DNA from: Alphaproteobacteria bacterium
GTDB taxonomy: Bacteria > Pseudomonadota > Alphaproteobacteria > JAEULC01
Assembly: GCA_020851015.1 (NCBI GenBank)
Contig: JADZDN010000366.1
Span: 1 to 5,787 of the forward strand
Reading direction: 5' to 3'
DNA length: 5,787 bases
The notes under the pieces are model-generated. The model was not told the origin of the DNA. It saw only the letters and a list, made by a program, of their open reading frames with translations, and ran no database searches. This document shows, piece after piece, positions 1 to 5,720 of this stretch. The position numbers and the translations under genes are program-made. The stretch's first letter is position 1. Each line of letters starts with the position of its first letter.

Positions 1-356
1 CCGCCTACAGCCGGCGCTACTACGAGATCCAGAAATACGGCACCGTCACGCCCTACTTCTCGGTCTATTTCCACATGTTCGCCAACCCGGCCTGGCTCGC
101 GAAGCTGACGCCGGCGCAGCAGAAGGCGGTGGCGGACGCATCGCGCAACACCGAGGCGCATATCGTCGGCCTGACCGAGGCGACCGCATCCGACGCGGTG
201 ACGCAGCTGCGCGGCAAGGGCATGACCCTGCACCTGCAGACGCCCGAGGAGCAGAAGGCGTGGCAGGCCGCCATGCAGAAGCCGGTGATCGACGCCTTCA
301 TCAAGTCGGCGCCCGAGGACGGGCAGAAGCTCATCGACCTGTTGCAGAAGCTCTAG
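1..356 (+). CDS. dctP: TRAP transporter substrate-binding protein, DctP type (3' end only)
   Basis: This is the C-terminal 117 residues of a periplasmic solute-binding protein of a TRAP transporter. The gene enters from the left edge in frame from base 3 and stops at TAG 354-356. The visible part begins AYSRRYYEIQKYGT and continues with FANPAWLAKLTPAQQKAVAD, the usual DctP ending: 'hvf..v..s...w..L..eqq..l..Aa', followed by charged amphipathic helices (EEQKAWQAAMQKPVIDAF). Family members are about 330 residues, so roughly two-thirds lies outside the window, including the signal peptide and the conserved substrate-carboxylate-binding arginine. The protein would bind an organic anion or zwitterion in the periplasm and deliver it to the DctQM membrane complex encoded just downstream. 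Separate Q and M genes favour the DctP class over TAXI, where they are usually fused. The substrate cannot be read from this fragment. Confidence 0.88.
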   Translation, partial: AYSRRYYEIQKYGTVTPYFSVYFHMFANPAWLAKLTPAQQKAVADASRNTEAHIVGLTEATASDAVTQLRGKGMTLHLQTPEEQKAWQAAMQKPVIDAFIKSAPEDGQKLIDLLQKL

Positions 357-381
357 GTCGCCGGCGGCGCGAACCGCCCGC

Positions 382-957
382 GTGGCGGATTCCAGCACGC
401 CTGTCCTCGCGCGCGTTGCGGCCGTCGCGGAGCTCGTGGCCGCGGCAGCCAGCCGCGTCGCGACCGCGCTCGCCGCCGTCGCCGTGCTCGCCTGCTTCGT
501 GCTGGTGTGCTGGGCGGTGGGGGCGCGCTATTTCTTCAATCGGCCGCTGACCTGGTCTGACGAGGTGACCGGCTGGCTGGTCGTGGCGATGGTGATGCTG
601 GCGGTCGCCGATGCCCAGCGCCGCGGCGAGAATATCGGCGTCGACCTGCTGCTGGAGCGGACGCGCGGACGCGTGCGCCGCGCCCTGGTCGCGCTGGGCG
701 TCGCCATGGTGGCGGTTTGCGCGGCGATGATCCTGGTGCACGGCATCGAGATGGTCCAGTTCTCGCGCATGCTCGACCTGCGCTCGAACACGCTGGGCGC
801 GGTCGGCGTCTGGGTCGTCCAGCTCCTGGTCCCGATCGGAGCCGCGCTGCTGCTCGTCGTCGCGCTGGCGCAGCTCGTTGTCGTGGCGGCCGGGGGCACG
901 CCCGAGGGATATGCCGAAAGCCATGGCGACGGCGCGCCGAAGGCGGGCATCGAATGA
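382..957 (+). CDS. dctQ: TRAP transporter small permease subunit DctQ
   Basis: This gene encodes a 191-residue inner-membrane protein with four predicted transmembrane helices at about residues 24-46, 62-79, 101-122 and 142-170, the normal DctQ topology and size. The stretch RYFFNRPLTWSDEVTGW (49-65), followed by the polar RRGENIGVDLL (80-90), is the conserved DctQ block after helix 1 and helix 2. DctQ partners with DctM in Na+-driven uptake of the solute captured by DctP. The start is GTG at 382, the first plausible start after the dctP stop; 25 bp separate the two genes and no clear Shine-Dalgarno sequence is visible, so translation may be coupled to dctP. A short hydrophilic, Gly/Ala-rich tail (171-191) ends at TGA 955-957, which overlaps the dctM start. 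The family call is firm; the exact start is less so. Confidence 0.9.
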   Translation: MADSSTPVLARVAAVAELVAAAASRVATALAAVAVLACFVLVCWAVGARYFFNRPLTWSDEVTGWLVVAMVMLAVADAQRRGENIGVDLLLERTRGRVRRALVALGVAMVAVCAAMILVHGIEMVQFSRMLDLRSNTLGAVGVWVVQLLVPIGAALLLVVALAQLVVVAAGGTPEGYAESHGDGAPKAGIE

Positions 958-2255
958 CCTTCCTCGCGCTGCTCGCGCTGCTGATCGTCTTCCTCTATCT
1001 GGGCATGCCGATGTTCGCCGGCATGATGATCTTCGCGGCGGCGGTGATGTGGGGGGTCGAGGGCGAGATCGGCACGCTGGGCGAGTTCGTCTTCGCGAAC
1101 ATCAACGTGAACCTGCTGGTGGCGATCCCGCTCTTCATGCTGATGGCGCATTTCATGGTGCGCGGGCGCGTGGTGGACGATCTCTACGGCGCCGCGCACA
1201 CGTTCCTGCGCCATCTGCCCGGCGGGCTGGGGGTGGCGACCGTGTCGGCCTGCGCAGTCTTTGCCGCGGTGTCGGGCTCGTCGGTGGCCACGGCGCTGAC
1301 CATCGGCGCGGTGGCGATCCCGCAGATGCTGCGCCTGGGCTACGATCCGCGCGGCGCCTATGGCGTGGTGGCGGCCGGCGGCACGCTCGGCATCCTGATC
1401 CCGCCGTCCAGCCCGATGATCCTCTACGGCGTCGCGTCGGACACCTCGATCGGCGCGCTGTTCATGGCCGGCGTGTTCCCCGGCCTGCTGCTGGCCGCCA
1501 TCTTCGCCGCCTGGTGCATGTGGACGGAATGGCGGCGCGAGCAGCGCACCGGCACCGCCGCGCAGCGACCCAGGCGCGCCTCGCCGCGGGAAATGGCCGC
1601 GGCGCTCCGGCGCTCGTTCTGGGCGCTCACCCTGCCGCCGGTGGTGCTGGGCGGCATTTATTTCGGCATCGTCACCACCACCGAGGCGGCGGGCATCGGC
1701 GCCTTGTGGGCGGCGATCGTGGCGATCGCGGTCTACCGCCAGTTCGGCTGGCGCGACTGGTGGGAGGGCGCGCAGGACACCGCGCGGACCACCGCCATGC
1801 TGTTCATGGTCATCATCGGCGCCGCGCTGTTCGGCCACATGCTGACCAAGCTGCGCATTCCCGAGCAGCTGGTCCAGTTGGTGATCGACTACCGGCTCGG
1901 CAAGATCGAGTTCATCGTCGCAATGATGATCGTGATCTTCATCCTGGGCCTGATCCTGGAATCGATCTCGATCATCCTGATCACGACGCCGGTGATCCTG
2001 CCGGTGCTGGCGCATCTGGGTATCGACAAGGTGTGGTATGGCGTGCTGCTGACCATCAACCTGGAGCTGGCGCTGATCTCGCCGCCCGTGGGCATGAACC
2101 TGATCGTCATCAAGACGATCGCCAAGGTGCCGCTCCACGAGGTCGACCGCGCCGCCGTGCCCTACATCGTCCTGATGTTCGTCGGCATGGCGATCGTCAT
2201 CGCCGTGCCGTCGATCGCGCTGTGGCTGCCCCAGAGCATGGCGCTGGGAAGGTAG
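954..2255 (+). CDS. dctM: TRAP transporter large permease subunit DctM
   Basis: This gene encodes a 433-residue, strongly hydrophobic polytopic inner-membrane protein, matching the usual DctM length of about 425-435. It is the channel-forming subunit that couples solute import to the sodium gradient. Diagnostic blocks are FAAVSGSSVATALTIGAVAI (103-122), the GTLGILIPPSSPMILYG block (143-159), TTTEAAGIGALWA (241-253) and LELALISPPVGMNLIVIK (370-387). The IPPS and SPPVG blocks are the paired re-entrant hairpin signatures of the DctM/IT superfamily. A charged linker (192-220, rich in Arg) separates the two halves, as is typical. The ATG at 954 overlaps the dctQ stop as ATGA, indicating translational coupling. 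In-frame sequence upstream is only the shadow of dctQ, so the longer reading frame was not used. The gene ends with TAG 2253-2255. Confidence 0.95.
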   Translation: MTFLALLALLIVFLYLGMPMFAGMMIFAAAVMWGVEGEIGTLGEFVFANINVNLLVAIPLFMLMAHFMVRGRVVDDLYGAAHTFLRHLPGGLGVATVSACAVFAAVSGSSVATALTIGAVAIPQMLRLGYDPRGAYGVVAAGGTLGILIPPSSPMILYGVASDTSIGALFMAGVFPGLLLAAIFAAWCMWTEWRREQRTGTAAQRPRRASPREMAAALRRSFWALTLPPVVLGGIYFGIVTTTEAAGIGALWAAIVAIAVYRQFGWRDWWEGAQDTARTTAMLFMVIIGAALFGHMLTKLRIPEQLVQLVIDYRLGKIEFIVAMMIVIFILGLILESISIILITTPVILPVLAHLGIDKVWYGVLLTINLELALISPPVGMNLIVIKTIAKVPLHEVDRAAVPYIVLMFVGMAIVIAVPSIALWLPQSMALGR

Positions 2256-2263
2256 GCCGGCGC

Positions 2264-2293
2264 TTCTATTCCATTCGCGACATGGGGTAGGAT
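2264..2293 (+). promoter_or_regulatory. weak candidate promoter ahead of the GlxA/GbdR-like regulator
   Basis: The 49-bp gap between dctM and the regulator holds TTCTAT (2264-2269) and TAGGAT (2288-2293) separated by 18 bp, a poor but sigma70-like pair. The -10-like element lies 11 bp before the ATG at 2305. GGCGGA (2295-2300) is a possible, closely spaced ribosome binding site. No terminator hairpin with a T-tract is seen after dctM, so read-through from the transporter operon is equally possible. This is pattern matching only. Confidence 0.22.
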
Positions 2294-2304
2294 CGGCGGA
2301 CGCC

Positions 2305-3291
2305 ATGACCGCCACCGCCCCCGCCGCCGCCGCGCCAACCGAGACCTTCGGCTTCTTCCTGGTGCCGAAGTTCTCGATGATCGCCTTCACCGCGGCGGTC
2401 GAGCCGCTGCGCCTGGCCAACCGGATGAGCGGCCGCGAACTCTACCGCTGGAAGCTCTACTCAACCGACGGCCAGCCGGTGCGGGCGTCGAACGGCATCG
2501 CCCTGATGCCCGACGCCGCCCTGGCCAAGGCGGGTGAAATCGGCAAACTGAACGCGCTGGTGGTCTGCGGCGGCATCGACGTGCAGCATTTCGACGACAA
2601 GGGCGCGGTCGCCGCGCTGCGCCGGCTCGAGCGCCAGGGCGTGGCGATGGGCGCGCTGTGCACGGGCAGCCACGTGCTGGCGCGCGCCGGGCTGCTCGAC
2701 GGTTACCGCTGCACCATTCATTGGGAGAATCTCGACAGCTTCAGCGAGGCCTTTCCGGAGATCGAGGTATCGACCGACCTGTTCGAGATCGACCGCACCC
2801 GCTTCACCTGCTGCGGCGGCACCGCGGCCTTGGATCTGATGCTGCACCTCATTGGCCGCCGCCACGGCGCGGCGCTGGCAACCTCGGTCAGTGAGCAGTG
2901 CATCCTCGAGCGCATCCGCGACGAGAACGACGCCCAGCGCATGCCGGTCTCGGCCAGGCTCAAGGTCAACCACCCCAAGCTGGTGGCCGCCATCGGGCTG
3001 ATGGAATCGAACCTGGAGCAGCCGTTGAGCCAGGACGCGCTGGCGCGGCGCATCGGCCTGTCGCGCCGCCAGCTCGAGCGGCTGTTCCGCCGCTACCTGC
3101 GCAAGGCGCCGGCGCGGCATTACCTGGAGCTGCGGCTGCAGCGGGCGCGGCTGCTGCTGCTGCAGTCCACCCTGTCGATCATCGACGTGGCGCTGGCCAG
3201 CGGGTTCGTCAGCGCCTCGCATTTCTCGAAATGCTACCGCCACGCCTACAGCCGCTCGCCCAAGCAGGAGCGCGGCGTGCAGGCGGCATAG
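2305..3291 (+). CDS. GlxA family transcriptional regulator (GbdR/CdhR-like; DJ-1/PfpI domain plus AraC-type HTH)
   Basis: This is a 328-residue cytoplasmic transcription factor. Residues about 14-190 form a class-I-glutamine-amidotransferase/DJ-1-like domain: ETFGFFLVPKFSMIAFTAAV at the N-terminus, VVCGGIDV (86-93), a nucleophile-elbow-like GALCTGSHVLA (116-126) with Cys119, and TIHWE (137-141) with His139. In this family the domain senses ligand and is not thought to be an active amidotransferase. Residues about 225-322 are an AraC/HTH_18 domain with two helix-turn-helix units: LSQDALARRIGLSRRQLERL (241-260) and the signature from SIIDVALASGF to SASHFSKCYRHAYSRSPK (291-320). The SGRELYRWKLYSTDGQPVRA segment (42-61) resembles the pseudomonad glycine betaine and carnitine regulators GbdR and CdhR, which suggests a quaternary-amine or related ligand (inference). 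It most likely activates the neighbouring methyltransferase and possibly the TRAP genes. The stop TAG 3289-3291 directly abuts the next ATG. Confidence 0.93.
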   Translation: MTATAPAAAAPTETFGFFLVPKFSMIAFTAAVEPLRLANRMSGRELYRWKLYSTDGQPVRASNGIALMPDAALAKAGEIGKLNALVVCGGIDVQHFDDKGAVAALRRLERQGVAMGALCTGSHVLARAGLLDGYRCTIHWENLDSFSEAFPEIEVSTDLFEIDRTRFTCCGGTAALDLMLHLIGRRHGAALATSVSEQCILERIRDENDAQRMPVSARLKVNHPKLVAAIGLMESNLEQPLSQDALARRIGLSRRQLERLFRRYLRKAPARHYLELRLQRARLLLLQSTLSIIDVALASGFVSASHFSKCYRHAYSRSPKQERGVQAA

Positions 3292-4815
3292 ATGGCCCGC
3301 GACGCCGCCGCCCGACGCGCCCGACGCCCCTCAGGACCGGCGCAGCTGCCGTGGCGGAAGCTCGTCAACCCCTACGATCCGGTGCGCGTGCTGTCGGACG
3401 ACCAGTGCGCGGCGATCCACGATGCCTCGATGCGCATTCTCGAGGAGCTGGGGGTCGAGTTTCTGCTGCCCGAGGCGGTCGCGCTGCTGCACCGCGCCGG
3501 CGCCATGGTGGCGGCGGACGGGCTGCGGGTGCGCTTCGACCGCGCGCTGATCGCCGAGGCGGTGGCGAAGGCGCCGCCGCGCTTCACACTGCACGCGCGC
3601 AACCCCGCGCGGAACTTGGAGATCGGCGGCAACAGCGTCGTCTTCGCCTGCGTGGGCAGCGCGCCCAATGCCAGCGACCTGGAGGGCGGGCGGCGGCCGG
3701 GCAGCTGGCGGGACTTCCAGGACCTCGTGCGCCTGGGCCAGGCGCTCAACGCCGTGCATTGCTTCGGCGGCTACCCGGTCGAGCCGATCGACCTGCCGGC
3801 GCCGACGCGCCATCTCGACTGCATCCGCGCCTTCATCACCCTGTCGGACAAGATATTCCGCCCTTACGCACTGGGCAGCGGGCGCATCCGCGACGGGATC
3901 GAAATGGCGCGCATCGCCCGCGCCATTCCCGCGGCGCAGCTCCTGGCCGAGCCCAGCACCTTCACCAACATCAACGTCAACTCGCCGCTGCGCATCGACG
4001 GGCCGATGCTGGCCGGCGTGCTGGAGATGGCGCGCTTCAACCAGCCGGTCGCGGTGACGCCCTTCACGCTGGCTGGCGCGATGAGTCCCGCCACCATCGC
4101 CGGCGCGCTGGCGCAGCAGAACGCCGAGGCGCTGGCCGGCATCGCCTTCTGCCAGGTCGCACGGCCCGGCCTGCCGGTGGTCTATGGCGGCTTCACGTCG
4201 AACGTGGACATGAAGACCGGCGCGCCCGCCTTCGGCACGCCGGAATACGCCAGGGCGGCGCTGGCGGGCGGGCAGCTCGCGCGGCGCTACAACCTGCCCT
4301 ACCGCTCGTCCAACGCCAACGCGGCCAACGCGGTGGACGCCCAGGCGGCCTATGAATCGCAGACCTCGCTGTGGTCGGCGGTGATGGGCGGCGCCAACCT
4401 GGTGCTGCACGCCGCCGGCTGGATGGAAGGCGGGCTGGTGGCCTCGTTCGAGAAGATGGTGCTGGACGCCGAGCTGCTGCAGGCGATGGCGGAATTCCTG
4501 CAGCCGATCCAGGTCGACGAGGACACGCTGGGCATCGACGCGATGCGCGAGGTCGGCCCGGGCGGGCATTTCTTCGGCGCGGCGCACACGCTCCAGCGCT
4601 ACGACACCGCATTCTACGCCCCGCTGGTCTCGGACTGGCGCAACCACGAGACCTGGCGCGAGGCGGGCGCGCCGGATGCCGCGCGGCACGCGCAGCGGAT
4701 CTGGAAGCAGCTCCTCGCGGAGTACCAGCCGCCGCCCTTGGACGCGGCGATCATCGAGGAACTCGACGCCTACGTGGCGAAACGCAAGCAGCAGGGCGGC
4801 GTCGGGCAGGCGTGA
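3292..4815 (+). CDS. trimethylamine methyltransferase (MttB) superfamily protein, non-pyrrolysine type
   Basis: This 507-residue soluble protein matches the MttB family (Pfam MTTB) in length and along its whole sequence. Recognisable blocks include LSDDQCAAIHDASMRILEEL (34-53), TFTNINVNSPLRID (223-236), TPFTLAGAMSPATIAGALAQ (256-275), VVYGGFTSNVDMKTGAPAFG (296-315), DAQAAYESQTSLWSAVMGGA (349-368), SFEKMVLDAELLQ (385-397) and GPGGHFFGAAHTLQRY (422-437), ending in a helical tail with EYQPPPLD. Family members form TIM-barrel enzymes that move a methyl group from a methylated amine to a corrinoid protein. True trimethylamine:corrinoid MttB carries pyrrolysine at an in-frame amber codon; this frame has none and ends at TGA, so it resembles the branch that includes MtgB (glycine betaine), MtpB (proline betaine) and MtcB (carnitine). 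Substrate is unknown. The N-terminal ~20 residues are Arg/Ala-rich and could be over-extended. A weak AGGCGG (3281-3286) precedes the ATG, and coupling to the regulator's stop is likely. No corrinoid-protein partner is seen nearby. Confidence 0.92.
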   Translation: MARDAAARRARRPSGPAQLPWRKLVNPYDPVRVLSDDQCAAIHDASMRILEELGVEFLLPEAVALLHRAGAMVAADGLRVRFDRALIAEAVAKAPPRFTLHARNPARNLEIGGNSVVFACVGSAPNASDLEGGRRPGSWRDFQDLVRLGQALNAVHCFGGYPVEPIDLPAPTRHLDCIRAFITLSDKIFRPYALGSGRIRDGIEMARIARAIPAAQLLAEPSTFTNINVNSPLRIDGPMLAGVLEMARFNQPVAVTPFTLAGAMSPATIAGALAQQNAEALAGIAFCQVARPGLPVVYGGFTSNVDMKTGAPAFGTPEYARAALAGGQLARRYNLPYRSSNANAANAVDAQAAYESQTSLWSAVMGGANLVLHAAGWMEGGLVASFEKMVLDAELLQAMAEFLQPIQVDEDTLGIDAMREVGPGGHFFGAAHTLQRYDTAFYAPLVSDWRNHETWREAGAPDAARHAQRIWKQLLAEYQPPPLDAAIIEELDAYVAKRKQQGGVGQA

Positions 4816-4820
4816 GACCG

Positions 4821-4848
4821 TTGAATTATACGGTAAACGTAGTACATT
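4821..4848 (+). promoter_or_regulatory. candidate promoter of the higBA operon
   Basis: The 39-bp gap after the methyltransferase is conspicuously AT-rich against its surroundings. It holds TTGAAT (4821-4826) and TACATT (4843-4848) separated by 16 bp, a good sigma70-like pair. The -10 lies only 6 bp before the higB ATG (4855), so initiation at the usual distance would give a leaderless or nearly leaderless toxin mRNA. No Shine-Dalgarno sequence is visible before higB, which agrees with this. This is inferred from sequence pattern only. Confidence 0.42.
4827..4846 (+). promoter_or_regulatory. candidate HigA operator (inverted repeats over the higBA promoter)
   Basis: Two small dyads lie between the -35 and -10 elements: a perfect TACG-N5-CGTA (4829-4832/4838-4841) and an outer imperfect TATAC-N10-GTACA (4827-4831/4842-4846). 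HigA antitoxins normally autorepress by binding dyads over their own promoter, so the placement fits. A third short repeat, ACCGT-N8-ACGGT (4817-4821/4830-4834), overlaps it. Arms this short can arise by chance. Confidence 0.28.
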
Positions 4849-4854
4849 TCTGAC

Positions 4855-5142
4855 ATGATCCGCTCGTGGCGCAATGCCAACACACGCAAGGTCTGGGACG
4901 GTGAGCACCCGAATAGCTTGAAGGGAGTCGATTTCGATATCGCCTGCGAACTGCTCGATGCCCTCAACGTCGCCAAGTCGCTGTCGGACCTCGGCGGCCT
5001 GGCGAGTATCGGGCTGCACAAGTTGAAAGGAAATCGTAAGAAGCAATGGGCCATGACCATCAATCGGCGCTGGCGCATCTGCTTCGAATTCCGTGACGGC
5101 GACGCTTACTCGGTAGAGATTGTCGACTACCACAAGGGATGA
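4855..5142 (+). CDS. higB: HigB/RelE-type toxin (type II toxin-antitoxin mRNA interferase)
   Basis: This 95-residue protein has the typical HigB length and sequence. It should be a ribosome-dependent mRNA endonuclease that inhibits growth when not bound by HigA. The core is LHKLKGNRKKQWAMTIN (54-70), then RRWRICFEFRDGDAYSVEIV (71-90), and a C-terminal DYH (91-93). His55, Lys58, Arg74 and Asp91/Tyr92/His93 match the positions reported as important in Proteus vulgaris HigB, so the active site appears intact. The ATG at 4855 has no ribosome binding site but sits just after a candidate promoter, consistent with leaderless translation. The order is toxin first, antitoxin second, the hallmark reverse order of higBA. 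The first half uses more AT-rich codons than the upstream genes, suggesting acquisition by transfer. Confidence 0.93.
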   Translation: MIRSWRNANTRKVWDGEHPNSLKGVDFDIACELLDALNVAKSLSDLGGLASIGLHKLKGNRKKQWAMTINRRWRICFEFRDGDAYSVEIVDYHKG

Positions 5143-5146
5143 TGCG

Positions 5147-5437
5147 ATGCGTATACCGACCCACCCCGGCCGCCTGCTGAAGCGCGAGCTCGTGGCGCGC
5201 GCGCTGAGCGCCAATCGGCTGGCCATCGCGATCGGCGTGCCTTCCGGTCGCGTCGTGGACATCATCAACGGACGGCGCGGCATCACGGCCGATACGGCCC
5301 TGCGCCTCGGGCTCTACTTCGGCAACAGCCCGCGCTTCTGGCTTGACCTCCAGAGCCAGCACGATCTGGGCGTGCTGGAGGCCGAGCGCGGTAAGGAGAT
5401 CAAGGCGCAGATCAGGCCGCCCCGGCCCGCTGCGTAG
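5147..5437 (+). CDS. higA: HigA antitoxin, XRE-family HTH protein
   Basis: This 96-residue antitoxin has the HigA family hallmark: an N-terminal THPGRLLKRELV (5-16), then an XRE/lambda-repressor-like helix-turn-helix with LSANRLAIAIGVPSGRVVDI (20-39), INGRRGITADTALRL (40-54) and YFGNSPRFWLDLQSQHDL (57-74). It should bind and neutralise HigB, and repress the operon through its HTH. The start is ATG 5147: it sits 8 bp after an AAGGG Shine-Dalgarno (5134-5138) and puts HPG at the usual distance from the N-terminus. The frame stays open further upstream, with an ATG at 5120 inside higB, but that would add nine non-conserved residues. The gene begins 4 bp after the higB stop, so the two are cotranscribed. 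The Pro-rich tail (IRPPRPAA) may be unstructured. No terminator is evident right after TAG 5435-5437. Confidence 0.93.
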   Translation: MRIPTHPGRLLKRELVARALSANRLAIAIGVPSGRVVDIINGRRGITADTALRLGLYFGNSPRFWLDLQSQHDLGVLEAERGKEIKAQIRPPRPAA

Positions 5438-5452
5438 GCATCGCTTTCTATT

Positions 5453-5487
5453 CCCGTCATGGCCAGGCTTGACCCACGGCTGTCCGG
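5453..5487. repeat. degenerate alphaproteobacterial-style intergenic repeat
   Basis: The sequence CCCGTCATGGCCAGGCTTG, continuing GACCCACGG, resembles the dispersed palindromic intergenic repeats of many alphaproteobacteria (consensus-like 'cgtcatggccgggcttgacccggccatccacg'). Here the second arm is altered, so the palindrome is damaged. Read on the - strand it gives the spurious peptide PWVKPGHDG, often seen in false gene calls over such elements. Recognition is from memory of the pattern, not from a search. Confidence 0.38.
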
Positions 5488-5572
5488 TGGAATGTTTGAC
5501 GACCTGCACGGAAGCCGACGTCGATTGGGCATTTGATTCAATGCGCGCGATGCCGGGATGCAAACCTTGGGT

Positions 5573-5639
5573 CCCCCCTCCCCCGAGCGCGACGACGCCT
5601 GCGGCGTCGCGCGGGGCGGGAGGGGGTTGGGGGGAGGGG
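5573..5639. repeat. long C-rich/G-rich hairpin with an embedded G-quadruplex motif
   Basis: An outer arm CCCCCTCCC (5574-5582) pairs perfectly with GGGAGGGGG (5618-5626). An inner stem at 5593-5599/5603-5609 closes on a 3-base loop (TGC) and extends through 5588-5591/5610-5613 around one bulged A. The left C/T run can alternatively pair with the second G-tract (5630-5639). The + strand from 5613 to 5639 has five G runs of at least three, separated by 1-2 bases, a strong G-quadruplex motif. No T-tract follows on either strand, so a classical intrinsic terminator is unlikely. Confidence 0.65.
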
Positions 5640-5643
5640 TAAG

Positions 5644-5665
5644 CGCGAGGGCGCGCGTCCTCGCG
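5644..5665. repeat. small GC-rich stem-loop
   Basis: CGCGAGG (5644-5650) and CCTCGCG (5659-5665) form a perfect 7-bp inverted repeat with an 8-base loop. It lies directly after the G-rich tract, and no T-run follows. Function is unknown; such dyads are common by chance in GC-rich DNA. Confidence 0.4.
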
Positions 5666-5695
5666 ATGCGCCCGCGCGCCGCAAGCGTTCAGAAC

Positions 5696-5720
5696 CCTTG
5701 GAAACCACCAAGGCACCAAG
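5696..5720. repeat. CCTTGG/CCAAGG stem-loop and CACCAAG direct repeat
   Basis: CCTTGG (5696-5701) and CCAAGG (5708-5713) form a 6-bp dyad with a 6-base loop. The right arm also belongs to two direct copies of CACCAAG (5706-5712 and 5714-5720) at an 8-bp period. Sequences of the type 'accaccaaggcaccaag' recur as short intergenic repeats in diverse bacterial genomes (from memory). This may be one truncated unit. Confidence 0.4.

Noticed and set aside
528..2420. A 630-codon open frame on the - strand across dctQ-dctM-regulator
   Set aside because: Its translation is His/Arg/Asp-rich low-complexity sequence with no recognisable domain, and it lies opposite clear TRAP genes. It is a typical antisense shadow in GC-rich DNA.
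2898..4355. A 485-codon + strand frame overlapping the regulator and methyltransferase
   Set aside because: It is the out-of-frame shadow of both genes, extremely Arg/Ala/Gly-rich and with no family resemblance.
3292..4815. Pyrrolysine-containing trimethylamine methyltransferase
   Set aside because: There is no in-frame TAG; the frame is continuous to a TGA stop at full family length, so the pyrrolysine-type identity and a strict trimethylamine substrate are not supported.
4817..4834. Terminator after the methyltransferase (ACCGT/ACGGT dyad)
   Set aside because: The stem is only 5 bp, not GC-rich enough, and no T-tract follows; it overlaps the likely higBA promoter.
3331..5286. A 651-codon open frame on the - strand across the methyltransferase and higBA
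   Set aside because: It spans three well-supported + strand genes and an intergenic promoter, and has Arg/Val/His-rich non-domain sequence. It is an antisense artefact.
5696..5720. CRISPR-like or iteron array
   Set aside because: There are only two 7-bp copies at an 8-bp period and no spacer-repeat structure or replication gene nearby.
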